Below are positions 39,002-52,100 of a stretch of DNA of 64,000 bases, piece by piece. The stretch is from assembly GCA_964017065.1 (NCBI GenBank), contig OZ024783.1, forward strand, positions 12,408,313-12,472,312, read 5' to 3'. The DNA comes from Haliclona indistincta (Eukaryota; Porifera; Demospongiae; Haplosclerida; Chalinidae). Within the stretch, counting starts at the first letter, position 1. Every line of letters begins with the position of its first letter. Position numbers and translations under genes: made by a program. The notes beneath the pieces were generated by a model, which worked only from the letters and a program-made list of their open reading frames with translations, made no database searches and had not been told where the DNA came from.

Positions 39002-41248
39002 AGCACAATTGGGGTCCCACCGCGAATTAACAAAACCCCAAACGTGCACCATTGGGGTCCCACTGCGAATAAAGAAAACCCCAAGGGTGCACAATTGGGA
39101 TCCCAAACGCGAATTCACAAAACCCCAAGGGTGCACCATTGGGATCCCACCACGAATTCACAAAACTCCAAGGGTGCACCATTTGGGTTCCACCGCGACA
39201 TCAAAAAACCCCAAGGGTGCACAATTGGGGTTCCACCGCGAATTAGCAAAACTCCAAGGGTGCACCATTGGGGTTCCACCCCTAATTCACAAAACCCCAA
39301 GGGTGCACAATTGCGGTCCCACCACGACATCAAAAAACCCCAAGCATGCACCATTGGGGTTCCACCCCTAATTCACAAAACCCCAAGGGTGCACCATTGG
39401 TGTCCCATCGCGAATTCACAAAACCCCAAGGCTGCACCATTGGGGTCCCAATGCGAATTCACAAAACGCCAAGGGTGCTCTATTGCAGTCCCACCGCGAA
39501 TTCACAAAACCCCAAGGGTGCACCTTTGGGGTCCCACCGCGAAATCACAAAACCCCAAGGGTGCACCATTTGGGTCCAACCGCGAATTCACAAACCCCCA
39601 TGGGTGCACCATTGGGGTCCCATCGCGAATTCACCCAAACCCAAAGGGTGCACCATTGGGGTCCCACTGCGAATTCACAAAACCCCAAGGGTGCAAAATT
39701 GGGGTCCCACAGAGAATTCACAAAACCCCAAGGGTGCGCCATCGGGGTCCCTCCGCGAATTCACAAGGCCCCAAGGGTGCACCATAGGGGTCCCACTGCG
39801 CATTCACAAAACCCCAAGGGTGCACCATTGGGGTCCCACCGCGAATTCACAAAACCCCAAGTGTGCACAATTGGGGTCCCACTGCGAATTCACAAATCCC
39901 CAGGGTTGCACCATTGGGGTCCCACCGCAAATTCACAAAACCCCAACGGTGCTCCATTGGGGTACCACCGCGAATTCACAAAACCCCAATTGTGCACAAT
40001 TGGGGTCCCACTGTGAAATCACAAAACCACAAGGGTGCACAATTGGGGTCCCACCGCGAATTTACAAAACCCCAAGGGTGCACTATTTGGGTCCCGCCGC
40101 AAATTCACAAAACCCCAAGGGTGCACCATTGGGGCCCCACCGCGAATTCATAAAACCCCAAGGGTGCACCATTGGGGTCCCACCGCGAATTGAAAAAACC
40201 CCGAGGGTGCACAATTGGGGTTCTATCGCGAATTCAAAAAACTCCAAGGGTGCACCATTGGGGTCCCACCGCGAATTCAATCAACCCCAAGGGTACACAA
40301 TTGGGGTCCCATCGCGAATTCACAAAACCCCAAGGGTGCATCATTGGGGTCCCACCGCGAATTCACAAAAGCCCAAGGGTGCACCATTGGGGTCCCACCG
40401 CGAAATCAAAAAACCCCAAGAGTGCACAATTGTGGTCCCACCGCGAATTAACAAAACCCCCAGGGTGCACCATTGGGGTCCCACTGCGAATTCACAAAAC
40501 CCCTAGGGTGCACCATCATGGTCCCAACGCGAATTCACAAAACCCCAAAAGAGCACCTATGGGGTTCCACCGCGAATTCACAAAACCCCAAGGGTGTACC
40601 ATTGTGGTTCCACCCCAAATTCACAAAACACCAAGGGTGCACCATTGGGGTTCCACCGCGAATTCACAAAACCCTCAGGGTGCCCCATTGGGGTCCCACC
40701 GCGAATTGACAAAACCCCAAGGGAGCAATATTGCGGTCCCACAACGAATTCACAAAACCCCAAGGGTGCACCATTGGTGTCCTACCGCGAATTCACAAAA
40801 CCCCAAGGGTGCAACATTGTTTCCCACCGCGAATACAGAAAACCCCAAGAATGCTCCATTGGGGTCCCTCCTCGAATTCACAAAACCCCAAGGGTGCTCC
40901 ATGGGGGTCCCACTGCGAATTCAAAAAACCCAAGGGTGCACCATTGGTGTCCCACCGCGAATTCACCAAACCCCAAGGGTGCACCATTGGGGTCCCAACG
41001 CGAATTCACAAAACCCCAAGGGTGCACCAATGGGGTCAAACCGCGAATTCACAGAACCCCAAGGGTGCTCCATTGGGGTCCCACCGCGAATTCACAAAAC
41101 CCCAATAGTGCACCATTGGGGTCCCACCGCGAATTCACAAAACCCCAAGTGTGCATTATTGTTGTCCCACCGCGAAATCACAAAACCCCAAGGGTGCACT
41201 ATAGGGGTCCCACCGCGAATTCACAAAACCCCAAGGGTGTACCATTGG

Positions 41249-41337
41249 ACCCCAATTGTGCACCCTTGTGGTTTTGTGATTTCGCGGTGGGACCCCAATG
41301 GTGCATCCTTGGGGTTTCGTGAATTCGCGGTGGGACC
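41249..41337 (-). repeat. Inverted two-unit block, copy 9
   Basis: Copy 8 plus 2,336 bp. Confidence 0.92.
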
Positions 41338-44300
41338 AGCACAATTGGGGTCCCACCGCGAATTAACAAAACCCCAAACGTGCACCATTGGGGTCCCACT
41401 GCGAATAAAGAAAACCCCAAGGGTGCACAATTGGGATCCCAAACGCGAATTCACAAAACCCCAAGGGTGCACCATTGGGATCCCACCACGAATTCACAAA
41501 ACTCCAAGGGTGCACCATTTGGGTTCCACCGCGACATCAAAAAACCCCAAGGGTGCACAATTGGGGTTCCACCGCGAATTAGCAAAACTCCAAGGGTGCA
41601 CCATTGGGGTTCCACCCCTAATTCACAAAACCCCAAGGGTGCACAATTGCGGTCCCACCACGACATCAAAAAACCCCAAGCATGCACCATTGGGGTTCCA
41701 CCCCTAATTCACAAAACCCCAAGGGTGCACCATTGGTGTCCCATCGCGAATTCACAAAACCCCAAGGCTGCACCATTGGGGTCCCAATGCGAATTCACAA
41801 AACGCCAAGGGTGCTCTATTGCAGTCCCACCGCGAATTCACAAAACCCCAAGGGTGCACCTTTGGGGTCCCACCGCGAAATCACAAAACCCCAAGGGTGC
41901 ACCATTTGGGTCCAACCGCGAATTCACAAACCCCCATGGGTGCACCATTGGGGTCCCATCGCGAATTCACCCAAACCCAAAGGGTGCACCATTGGGGTCC
42001 CACTGCGAATTCACAAAACCCCAAGGGTGCAAAATTGGGGTCCCACAGAGAATTCACAAAACCCCAAGGGTGCGCCATCGGGGTCCCTCCGCGAATTCAC
42101 AAGGCCCCAAGGGTGCACCATAGGGGTCCCACTGCGCATTCACAAAACCCCAAGGGTGCACCATTGGGGTCCCACCGCGAATTCACAAAACCCCAAGTGT
42201 GCACAATTGGGGTCCCACTGCGAATTCACAAATCCCCAGGGTTGCACCATTGGGGTCCCACCGCAAATTCACAAAACCCCAACGGTGCTCCATTGGGGTA
42301 CCACCGCGAATTCACAAAACCCCAATTGTGCACAATTGGGGTCCCACTGTGAAATCACAAAACCACAAGGGTGCACAATTGGGGTCCCACCGCGAATTTA
42401 CAAAACCCCAAGGGTGCACTATTTGGGTCCCGCCGCAAATTCACAAAACCCCAAGGGTGCACCATTGGGGCCCCACCGCGAATTCATAAAACCCCAAGGG
42501 TGCACCATTGGGGTCCCACCGCGAATTGAAAAAACCCCGAGGGTGCGCAATTGGGGTTCTATCGCGAATTCAAAAAACTCCAAGGGTGCACCATTGGGGT
42601 CCCACCGCGAATTCAATCAACCCCAAGGGTACACAATTGGGGTCCCATCGCGAATTCACAAAACCCCAAGGGTGCATCATTGGGGTCCCACCGCGAATTC
42701 ACAAAAGCCCAAGGGTGCACCATTGGGGTCCCACCGCGAAATCAAAAAACCCCAAGAGTGCACAATTGTGGTCCCACCGCGAATTAACAAAACCCCCAGG
42801 GTGCACCATTGGGGTCCCACTGCGAATTCACAAAACCCCTAGGGTGCACCATCATGGTCCCAACGCGAATTCACAAAACCCCAAAAGAGCACCTATGGGG
42901 TTCCACCGCGAATTCACAAAACCCCAAGGGTGTACCATTGTGGTTCCACCCCAAATTCACAAAACACCAAGGGTGCACCATTGGGGTTCCACCGCGAATT
43001 CACAAAACCCTCAGGGTGCCCCATTGGGGTCCCACCGCGAATTGACAAAACCCCAAGGGAGCAATATTGCGGTCCCACAACGAATTCACAAAACCCCAAG
43101 GGTGCACCATTGGTGTCCTACCGCGAATTCACAAAACCCCAAGGGTGCAACATTGTTTCCCACCGCGAATACAGAAAACCCCAAGAATGCTCCATTGGGG
43201 TCCCTCCTCGAATTCACAAAACCCCAAGGGTGCTCCATGGGGGTCCCACTGCGAATTCAAAAAACCCAAGGGTGCACCATTGGTGTCCCACCGCGAATTC
43301 ACCAAACCCCAAGGGTGCACCATTGGGGTCCCACCGCTAATTCACAAAACCCCAAGTGTGCACCACTGGGGTCCCGCCGCGAATTCAGAAAACACCAAGG
43401 GTGCACCAATGGGGTCCCACTGCGAATTCAAAAAACCCCAAGGGTGCATGATTGGGGTCCCACCGCGAACTACAAAAGCCCAAGTGTGCACCATTGGTGT
43501 CCCACCGCGAAATCAAAAAACCCCAAGAGTGCACAATTGGGGTCCCACAGCGAATTAACAAAACCCCAAGGGTTCACCATCGGGGTCCCAACGCGAATTC
43601 ACTACACCCCAAGGGAGCACCTTTGGGGTTCCACCGCGAATTCACAAAACCCCAAGGGTGCACCATTGTGGTTCAACCCCTAATTCTCAAAACCCCAAGG
43701 GTGCACCATTGGGGTTCCACCGCGAATTCACAAAACCCTCAGGGTGCACCATTTGGGTCCCACCGCGAATTCACAAAACCCCAAGGGTGCACCATTGGGG
43801 TCCCACCGCGAATTCACAAAACCCCAAGGGAGCAAAATTGCGGTCCCACCGCGATTTCACAAAACCCCAAGTGTGCACCATTGGGGTCCCAGCGCTAATT
43901 CACAAAACCTCAAGGGTGCACCATTGGGGTCCCACCGCGACTTCAGAAAACCTCAAGAATGCACCATTGGGGTCCCACCGCGAATTCACAAAACCCCAAC
44001 GGTGCACCATTGGGGTCCCACTGCGAATTCACAAAACCCCAAGGGTGCACCATTGTTGTCCCACCGCGAATTCACAAAACCGCAAGGGTGCACCATTGGG
44101 GTCCCACCGCGAATTCACAAAATCCCAAGGGTGTACCATTGGGGTCCCACCGTCAATTCACGAAACCCCAAGGGTGCACCATTGGGGTCCCACCGCGAAA
44201 TCAAAAAACCCCAAGAGTGCACAATTGCGGTCCCACCGCGAATTAACAAAACCCCTAGGGTGCACCATTGGGGACCCACCGCGAATTCACAAAACCCCAA

Positions 44301-47300
44301 GGGTGCACCATCGGGGTCACAACGCGAATTCACAAAACCCCAAGGGAGCACCTTTGGGGTTCCACCGCGAATTCTCAAAACCTCAAGGGTGCACCATTGT
44401 GGTTCCACCCCTAATTCACAAAACCCCATGGATGCACCATTGGGGTTCCACCGCGAATTCACAAAACCCTCAGGGTGCACCATTGGGGTCCCACCGCGAA
44501 TTGACAAAACCCCAAGGGTGCACCATTGGGGTCCCACCGCGAATTCACAAAACCCCAAGGGTGCACCATTGGGGTCCCACCGCGAATTCAGAAAACCCCA
44601 AGAATGCACCATTGGGGTCCCACTGCGTATTCACAAAACCCAAACGGTGCACCATTGGGGTCCCACTGCGAATTCACAAAACCCCAAGGGTGCACCATTG
44701 CTGTCCCACCGCGAATACACAAAACCCCAAGGGTGCGCCATTGGGGTCCCTCCGCGAATTCACAAAACCCCAAGGGTGCACCATTGGGGTCCCACCGCTT
44801 ATTCACAAAACCCCAAGGGTGCACCACTGGGGTCCCGCCGCGAATTCAGAAAACACCAAGGGTGCACCATTGGGGTCCCACCGCGAATTCACAAAACCCC
44901 TAGGGTGCATCATTGGGGTCCCACCGCGAATTCACAAAAGTCCAAGGGTGCACCATTGGGGTCCCACCGTGAAATCAAAAAACCCCAAGAGTGCACAATT
45001 GGGGTCCCACCGCGAATTAACAAAACCCCAAGGGTGCACCATCGGGGCCCCAACGCGAATTCACAAAACCCCTAGGGAGCATTTTTGGGGTTCCACCGCG
45101 AATTCACAAAACCCCAAGGGTGCACCATTGTGGTTCCACCCCTAATTCACAAAACCCTCAGGGTGCACCATTGGGGACCCACCGCGAATTCACAAAACCC
45201 CAAGGGTGCACCATTGGAGTCCCACCGCGAATTCACAAAACCCCAAGGGAGCAATATTGCGGTCCCACCGCGAATTCAGAAAACCTCAAGAATGCACCGT
45301 TGGGGTCCCACCACGAATTGACAAAACCCCAAGGGTGCACCATTGGTGTCCCACAGAGAATTCACAAAACCCCAAGAATGCACCATTGGTGTCCCACCGC
45401 GAATTCACAAAACCCCAAGGGTGCACCATTGGTGTCCCACCGCGAATTCACAAAACCCCAATGGTGCACCATTGGTGTCCCACCGCGAATTCACATAACC
45501 CCAAGGGTGCACCACTGGGGTCCCGCCGCGAATTCACAAAACCCCAAGGGTGAACCATTGGGGTCCCACCGCGAATACACAAAACCCCAAGGGTGCACAA
45601 TAGGGTCCCACCGCGAATTACCAAAACCCAAGGGTGCACCATTGGGGTCCCACAGCGAATTCACAAAACCCCAAGGGTGCATCATTGGGGTCCCACCGCG
45701 AATTCACAAAAGCCCAAGGGTGCACCATTGGAGTCCCACCGCGAAATCAAAAAACCCCAAGAGTGCACAATTGGGGTAAAAACCGCGAATTCACAAAACC
45801 CCAAGTGTGCACCATTGGGGTCCCAACGCGAATTCAAAAAACCCCAAGGATGCACCATCGGGGTCCTAACGCGAATTCACAAAACCCCAAGGGAGCACTT
45901 TTGGGGTTCCACCACTAATTCACAAAATCCCAAGGGTGCACCATTGGGGTTCCACCGCGAATTCACAAAACCCTCAGCGTGCACCATTGGGGTCCCACCG
46001 CGAATTCACAAAACCACAAGGGTGCACCATTGGGGTCCCACCGCGAATTCACAAAACCCCAAGGGTGCACCATTGCGGTCCCACCGAGAATTCACAAAAC
46101 CCCAAGGGTGTACCATTGGGGTCCCACCGAGAATTAACAAAACCCCAAGGGTGCACCATTGGGGTCCCACTGCGAATACACAAAACCCCAAGGGTGCACC
46201 ATTGGGGTCCCACCGCGAATTCACAAACCCCAAGGGTGAACCATTGGGATCCAACCGCGAATTCAAAAAAACCCCAAGGATGCACCATTGTGGTCCTAAC
46301 GCGAATTCACAAAACCCCAAGGGTGCACCATTGGGGTCCCACCGCGAATTCACAAACCCCAAGGGTGCACCATTGGGGTCCCACCGCTAACTCACAAAAC
46401 CCCAAGGGTGCACCACTGGGGTCCCGCCGCGAATTCAGAAAACACCAATGGTGCAACATTGGGGTCCCACCGAGAATTCTCAAAACCCCAAGGGTGCACC
46501 ATTGTTGTCCCACCGCGAATTCACAAAACCCCACGGGTGCACCATTGGTGTCTCACAGCGAATTCACAAAACCCCAAGGGTGAACCATTGGGGTCCCACC
46601 GCGAAATCACAAAACCCCAAGGGTGCACCATTGGGGTTCAACCGCGAAATCACAAAACCACAAGGGTACACAATTGGGGTCCCACCGCGAATTCACAAAA
46701 CCCCAAGGGTGGACTATTTGGGTCCCGCCGCAAATTCACAAAACCCCAAGGTTGCACCATTGGGGTCCCACCGCGAATTCATAAAACCCAAAGGGTGCAC
46801 CATTGGGGTCCCACCGCCAATTCACAAGACCCCAAGGGTGCACCATTGGGATCCCACCGCGAATTCACAAAACCCCGAGAATGCACCATTTGGGTCCCAC
46901 CGCGAATTCACAAAACCCAAAGGGTGCACCATTGGTGTCCCAGCACGAATACACAAAACCCCAAGGGTGCACCATTGGGGTCCCACCGCGAATTCACAAA
47001 ATCCCAAGGGTGCACCATTGGTGTCCCAGCACGAATACACAAAACCCCAAGGGTGCACCATTGGGGTCCCACCGCGAATTCACAAAATCCCAAGGGTGCA
47101 CCATTGGTGTCCCACAACGAATATACAAAACCCCAAGGGTGCACCATTGGGGTCCCACCGCGAATTCACAAAACCCCAACGGAGCAATATTGCGGTCCCA
47201 CCGCGAATTCACAAAACCCCAAGGGTGCACCATTGGGGTCCCACCGAGAATTCACAAAACCCCAAGGGTGCACCATTGTGGTCCCACTGCGAATACACAA

Positions 47301-49083
47301 AACCCCAAGGGTGCACCATTGGGGTCCCACCGCGAATTCACAAACCCCAAGGGTGCACCATTGGGGTCCCACCGCGAATTCACAAAACCCCAAGGGTGCA
47401 TCATTGGGGTCCCACCGCGAATTCACAAAAGTCCAAGGGTGCACCATTGGGGTCCCACCGCGAAATCAAAAAACCCCAAGAGTGCACAATTGGGGTCCCA
47501 CCGCGAATTAACAAAACCCCAAGGGTGCACCATCGGGGCCCCAACGCGAATTCACAAAACCCCTAGGGAGCATTTTTGGGGTTCCACCGCGAATTCACAA
47601 AACCCCAAGGGTGCACCATTGTGGTTCCACCCCTAATTCACAAAACCCTCAGGGTGCACCATTGGGGACCCACCGCGAATTCACAAAACCCCAAGGGTGC
47701 ACCATTGGAGTCCCACCGCGAATTCACAAAACCCCAAGGGAGCAATATTGCGGTCCCACCGCGAATTCAGAAAACCTCAATAATGCACCGTTGGGGTCCC
47801 ACCACGAATTGACAAAACCCCAAGGGTGCACCATTGGTGTCACACAGAGAATTCACAAAACCCCAAGAATGCACCATTGGTGTCCCACCGCGAATTCACA
47901 AAACCCCAAGGGTGCACCATTGGTGTCCCACCGCGAATTCACAAAACCCCAATGGTGCACCATTGGTGTCCCACCGCGAATTCACATAACCCCAAGGGTG
48001 CACCACTGGGGTCCCGCCGCGAATTCACAAAACCCCAAGGGTGAACCATTGGGGTCCCACCGCGAATACACAAAACCCCAAGGGTGCACAATAGGGTCCC
48101 ACCGCGAATTACCAAAACCCAAGGGTGCACCATTGGGGTCCCACAGCGAATTCACAAAACCCCAAGGGTGCATCATTGGGGTCCCACCGCGAATTCACAA
48201 AAGCCCAAGGGTGCACCATTGGAGTCCCACCGCGAAATCAAAAAACCCCAAGAGTGCACAATTGGGGTAAAAACCGCGAATTCACAAAACCCCAAGTGTG
48301 CACCATTGGGGTCCCAACGCGAATTCAAAAAACCCCAAGGATGCACCATCGGGGTCCTAACGCGAATTCACAAAACCCCAAGGGAGCACTTTTGGGGTTC
48401 CACCACTAATTCACAAAATCCCAAGGGTGCACCATTGGGGTTCCACCGCAAATTCACAAAACCCTCAGCGTGCACCATTGGGGTCCCACCGCGAATTCAC
48501 AAAACCACAAGGGTGCACCATTGGGGTCCCACCGCGAATTCACAAAACCCCAAGGGTGCACCATTGCGGTCCCACCGAGAATTCACAAAACCCCAAGGGT
48601 GTACCATTGGGGTCCCACTGCCAATTCACAAAACCCCAAGGGTGCACCATTGGGGTCCCACTGCCAATTCACAAAACCCCAAGGGTGCACCATTGGGGTC
48701 CCACCGCGAATTCAACGAACCGCAAGGGTGCACCATTGGGGTTCCATCGCGAATTCACAAAACCCCAAGGGTGAACCATTGGGGTACCTAAGCGAATTCA
48801 CAAAACCCCAAGGGTGCACCATTGGGGTCCCAACGCGAATTCACAAAACCCCAAGGGTGCACCAATGGGGTCAAACCGCGAATTCACAGAACCCCAAGGG
48901 TGCTCCATTGGGGTCCCACCGCGAATTCACAAAACCCCAATAGTGCACCATTGGGGTCCCACCGCGAATTCACAAAACCCCAAGTGTGCATTATTGTTGT
49001 CCCACCGCGAAATCACAAAACCCCAAGGGTGCACTATTGGGGTCCCACCGCGAATTCACAAAACCCCAAGGGTGTACCATTGG

Positions 49084-49172
49084 ACCCCAATTGTGCACCC
49101 TTGTGGTTTTGTGATTTCGCGGTGGGACCCCAATGGTGCATCCTTGGGGTTTCGTGAATTCGCGGTGGGACC
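49084..49172 (-). repeat. Inverted two-unit block, copy 10
   Basis: Copy 9 plus 7,835 bp; the last one in the window. Confidence 0.92.
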
Positions 49173-52100
49173 AGCACAATTGGGGTCCCACCGCGAATTA
49201 ACAAAACCCCAAACGTGCACCATTGGGGTCCCACTGCGAATAAAGAAAACCCCAAGGGTGCACAATTGGGATCCCAAACGCGAATTCACAAAACCCCAAG
49301 GGTGCACCATTGGGATCCCACCACGAATTCACAAAACTCCAAGGGTGCACCATTTGGGTTCCACCGCGACATCAAAAAACCCCAAGGGTGCACAATTGGG
49401 GTTCCACCGCGAATTAGCAAAACTCCAAGGGTGCACCATTGGGGTTCCACCCCTAATTCACAAAACCCCAAGGGTGCACAATTGCGGTCCCACCACGACA
49501 TCAAAAAACCCCAAGCATGCACCATTGGGGTTCCACCCCTAATTCAAAAAACCCCAAGGGTGCACCATTGGTGTCCCATCGCGAATTCACAAAACCCCGA
49601 GGCTGCACCATTGGGGTCCCAATGCGAATTCACAAAACGCCAAGGGTGCTCTATTGCAGTCCCACCGCGAATTCACAAAACCCCAAGGGTGCACCTTTGG
49701 GGTCCCACCGCGAAATCACAAAACCCCAAGGGTGCACCATTTGGGTCCAACCGCGAATTCACAAACCCCCATGGGTGCACCATTGGGGTCCCATCGCGAA
49801 TTCACCCAAACCCAAAGGGTGCACCATTGGGGTCCCACTGCGAATTCACAAAACCCCAAGGGTGCAAAATTGGGGTCCCACAGAGAATTCACAAAACCCC
49901 AAGGGTGCGCCATCGGGGTCCCTCCGCGAATTCACAAGGCCCCAAGGGTGCACCATAGGGGTCCCACTGCGCATTCACAAAACCCCAAGGGTGCACCATT
50001 GGGGTCCCACCGCGAATTCACAAAACCCCAAGTGTGCACAATTGGGGTCCCACTGCGAATTCACAAATCCCCAGGGTTGCACCATTGGGGTCCCACCGCA
50101 AATTCACAAAACCCCAACGGTGCTCCATTGGGGTACCACCGCGAATTCACAAAACCCCAATTGTGCACAATTGGGGTCCCACTGTGAAATCACAAAACCA
50201 CAAGGGTGCACAATTGGGGTCCCACCGCGAATTTACAAAACCCCAAGGGTGCACTATTTGGGTCCCGCCGCAAATTCACAAAACCCCAAGGGTGCACCAT
50301 TGGGGCCCCACCGCGAATTCATAAAACCCCAAGGGTGCACCATTGGGGTCCCACCGCGAATTGAAAAAACCCCGAGGGTGCACAATTGGGGTTCTATCGC
50401 GAATTCAAAAAACTCCAAGGGTGCACCATTGGGGTCCCACCGCGAATTCAATCAACCCCAAGGGTACACAATTGGGGTCCCATCGCGAATTCACAAAACC
50501 CCAAGGGTGCATCATTGGGGTCCCACCGCGAATTCACAAAAGCCCAAGGGTGCACCATTGGGGTCCCACCGCGAAATCAAAAAACCCCAAGAGTGCACAA
50601 TTGTGGTCCCACCGCGAATTAACAAAACCCCCAGGGTGCACCATTGGGGTCCCACTGCGAATTCACAAAACCCCTAGGGTGCACCATCATGGTCCCAACG
50701 CGAATTCACAAAACCCCAAAAGAGCACCTATGGGGTTCCACCGCGAATTCACAAAACCCCAAGGGTGTACCATTGTGGTTCCACCCCAAATTCACAAAAC
50801 ACCAAGGGTGCACCATTGGGGTTCCACCGCGAATTCACAAAACCCTCAGGGTGCCCCATTGGGGTCCCACCGCGAATTGACAAAACCCCAAGGGAGCAAT
50901 ATTGCGGTCCCACAACGAATTCACAAAACCCCAAGGGTGCACCATTGGTGTCCTACCGCGAATTCACAAAACCCCAAGGGTGCAACATTGTTTCCCACCG
51001 CGAATACAGAAAACCCCAAGAATGCTCCATTGGGGTCCCTCCTCGAATTCACAAAACCCCAAGGGTGCTCCATGGGGGTCCTACTGCGAATTCAAAAAAC
51101 CCAAGGGTGCACCATTGGTGTCCCACCGCGAATTCACCAAACCCCAAGGGTGCACCATTGGGGTCCCACCGCTAATTCACAAAACCCCAAGTGTGCACCA
51201 CTGGGGTCCCGCCGCGAATTCAGAAAACACCAAGGGTGCACCAATGGGGTCCCACTGCGAATTCAAAAAACCCCAAGGGTGCATGATTGGGGTCCCACCG
51301 CGAACTACAAAAGCCCAAGGGTGCACCATTGGTGTCCCACCGCGAAATCAAAAAACCCCAAGAGTGCACAATTGGGGTCCCACAGCGAATTAACAAAACC
51401 CCAAGGGTTCACCATCGGGGTCCCAACGCGAATTCACTACACCCCAAGGGAGCACCTTTGGGGTTCCACCGCGAATTCACAAAACCCCAAGGGTGCACCA
51501 TTGTGGTTCAACCCCTAATTCTCAAAACCCCAAGGGTGCACCATTGGGGTTCCACCGCGAATTCACAAAACCCTCAGGGTGCACCATTTGGGTCCCACCG
51601 CGAATTCACAAAACCCCAAGGGTGCACCATTGGGGTCCCACCGCGAATTCACAAAACCCCAAGGGAGCAAAATTGCGGTCCCACCGCGATTTCACAAAAC
51701 CCCAAGTGTGCACCATTGGGGTCCCAGCGCTAATTCACAAAACCTCAAGGGTGCACCATTGGGGTCCCACCGCGACTTCAGAAAACCTCAAGAATGCACC
51801 ATTGGGGTCCCACCGCGAATTCACAAAACCCCAACGGTGCACCATTGGGGTCCCACTGCGAATTCACAAAACCCCAAGGGTGCACCATTGTTGTCCCACC
51901 GCGAATTCACAAAACCGCAAGGGTGCACCATTGGGGTCCCACCGCGAATTCACAAAATCCCAAGGGTGTACCATTGGGGTCCCACCGTCAATTCACGAAA
52001 CCCCAAGGGTGCACCATTGGGGTCCCACCGCGAAATCAAAAAACCCCAAGAGTGCACAATTGCGGTCCCACCGCGAATTAACAAAACCCCTAGGGTGCAC

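Larger units (their letters stand above)
36300..43330 (+). repeat. 2,336-bp higher-order repeat, three tandem copies
   Basis: Approximate copies 36300-38635, 38636-40971 and 40972-43307, each about 54 units and nearly identical in their pattern of unit variants. A fourth copy lies at about 48807-51142. Edges are estimated from where variant patterns stop agreeing. Confidence 0.88.
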
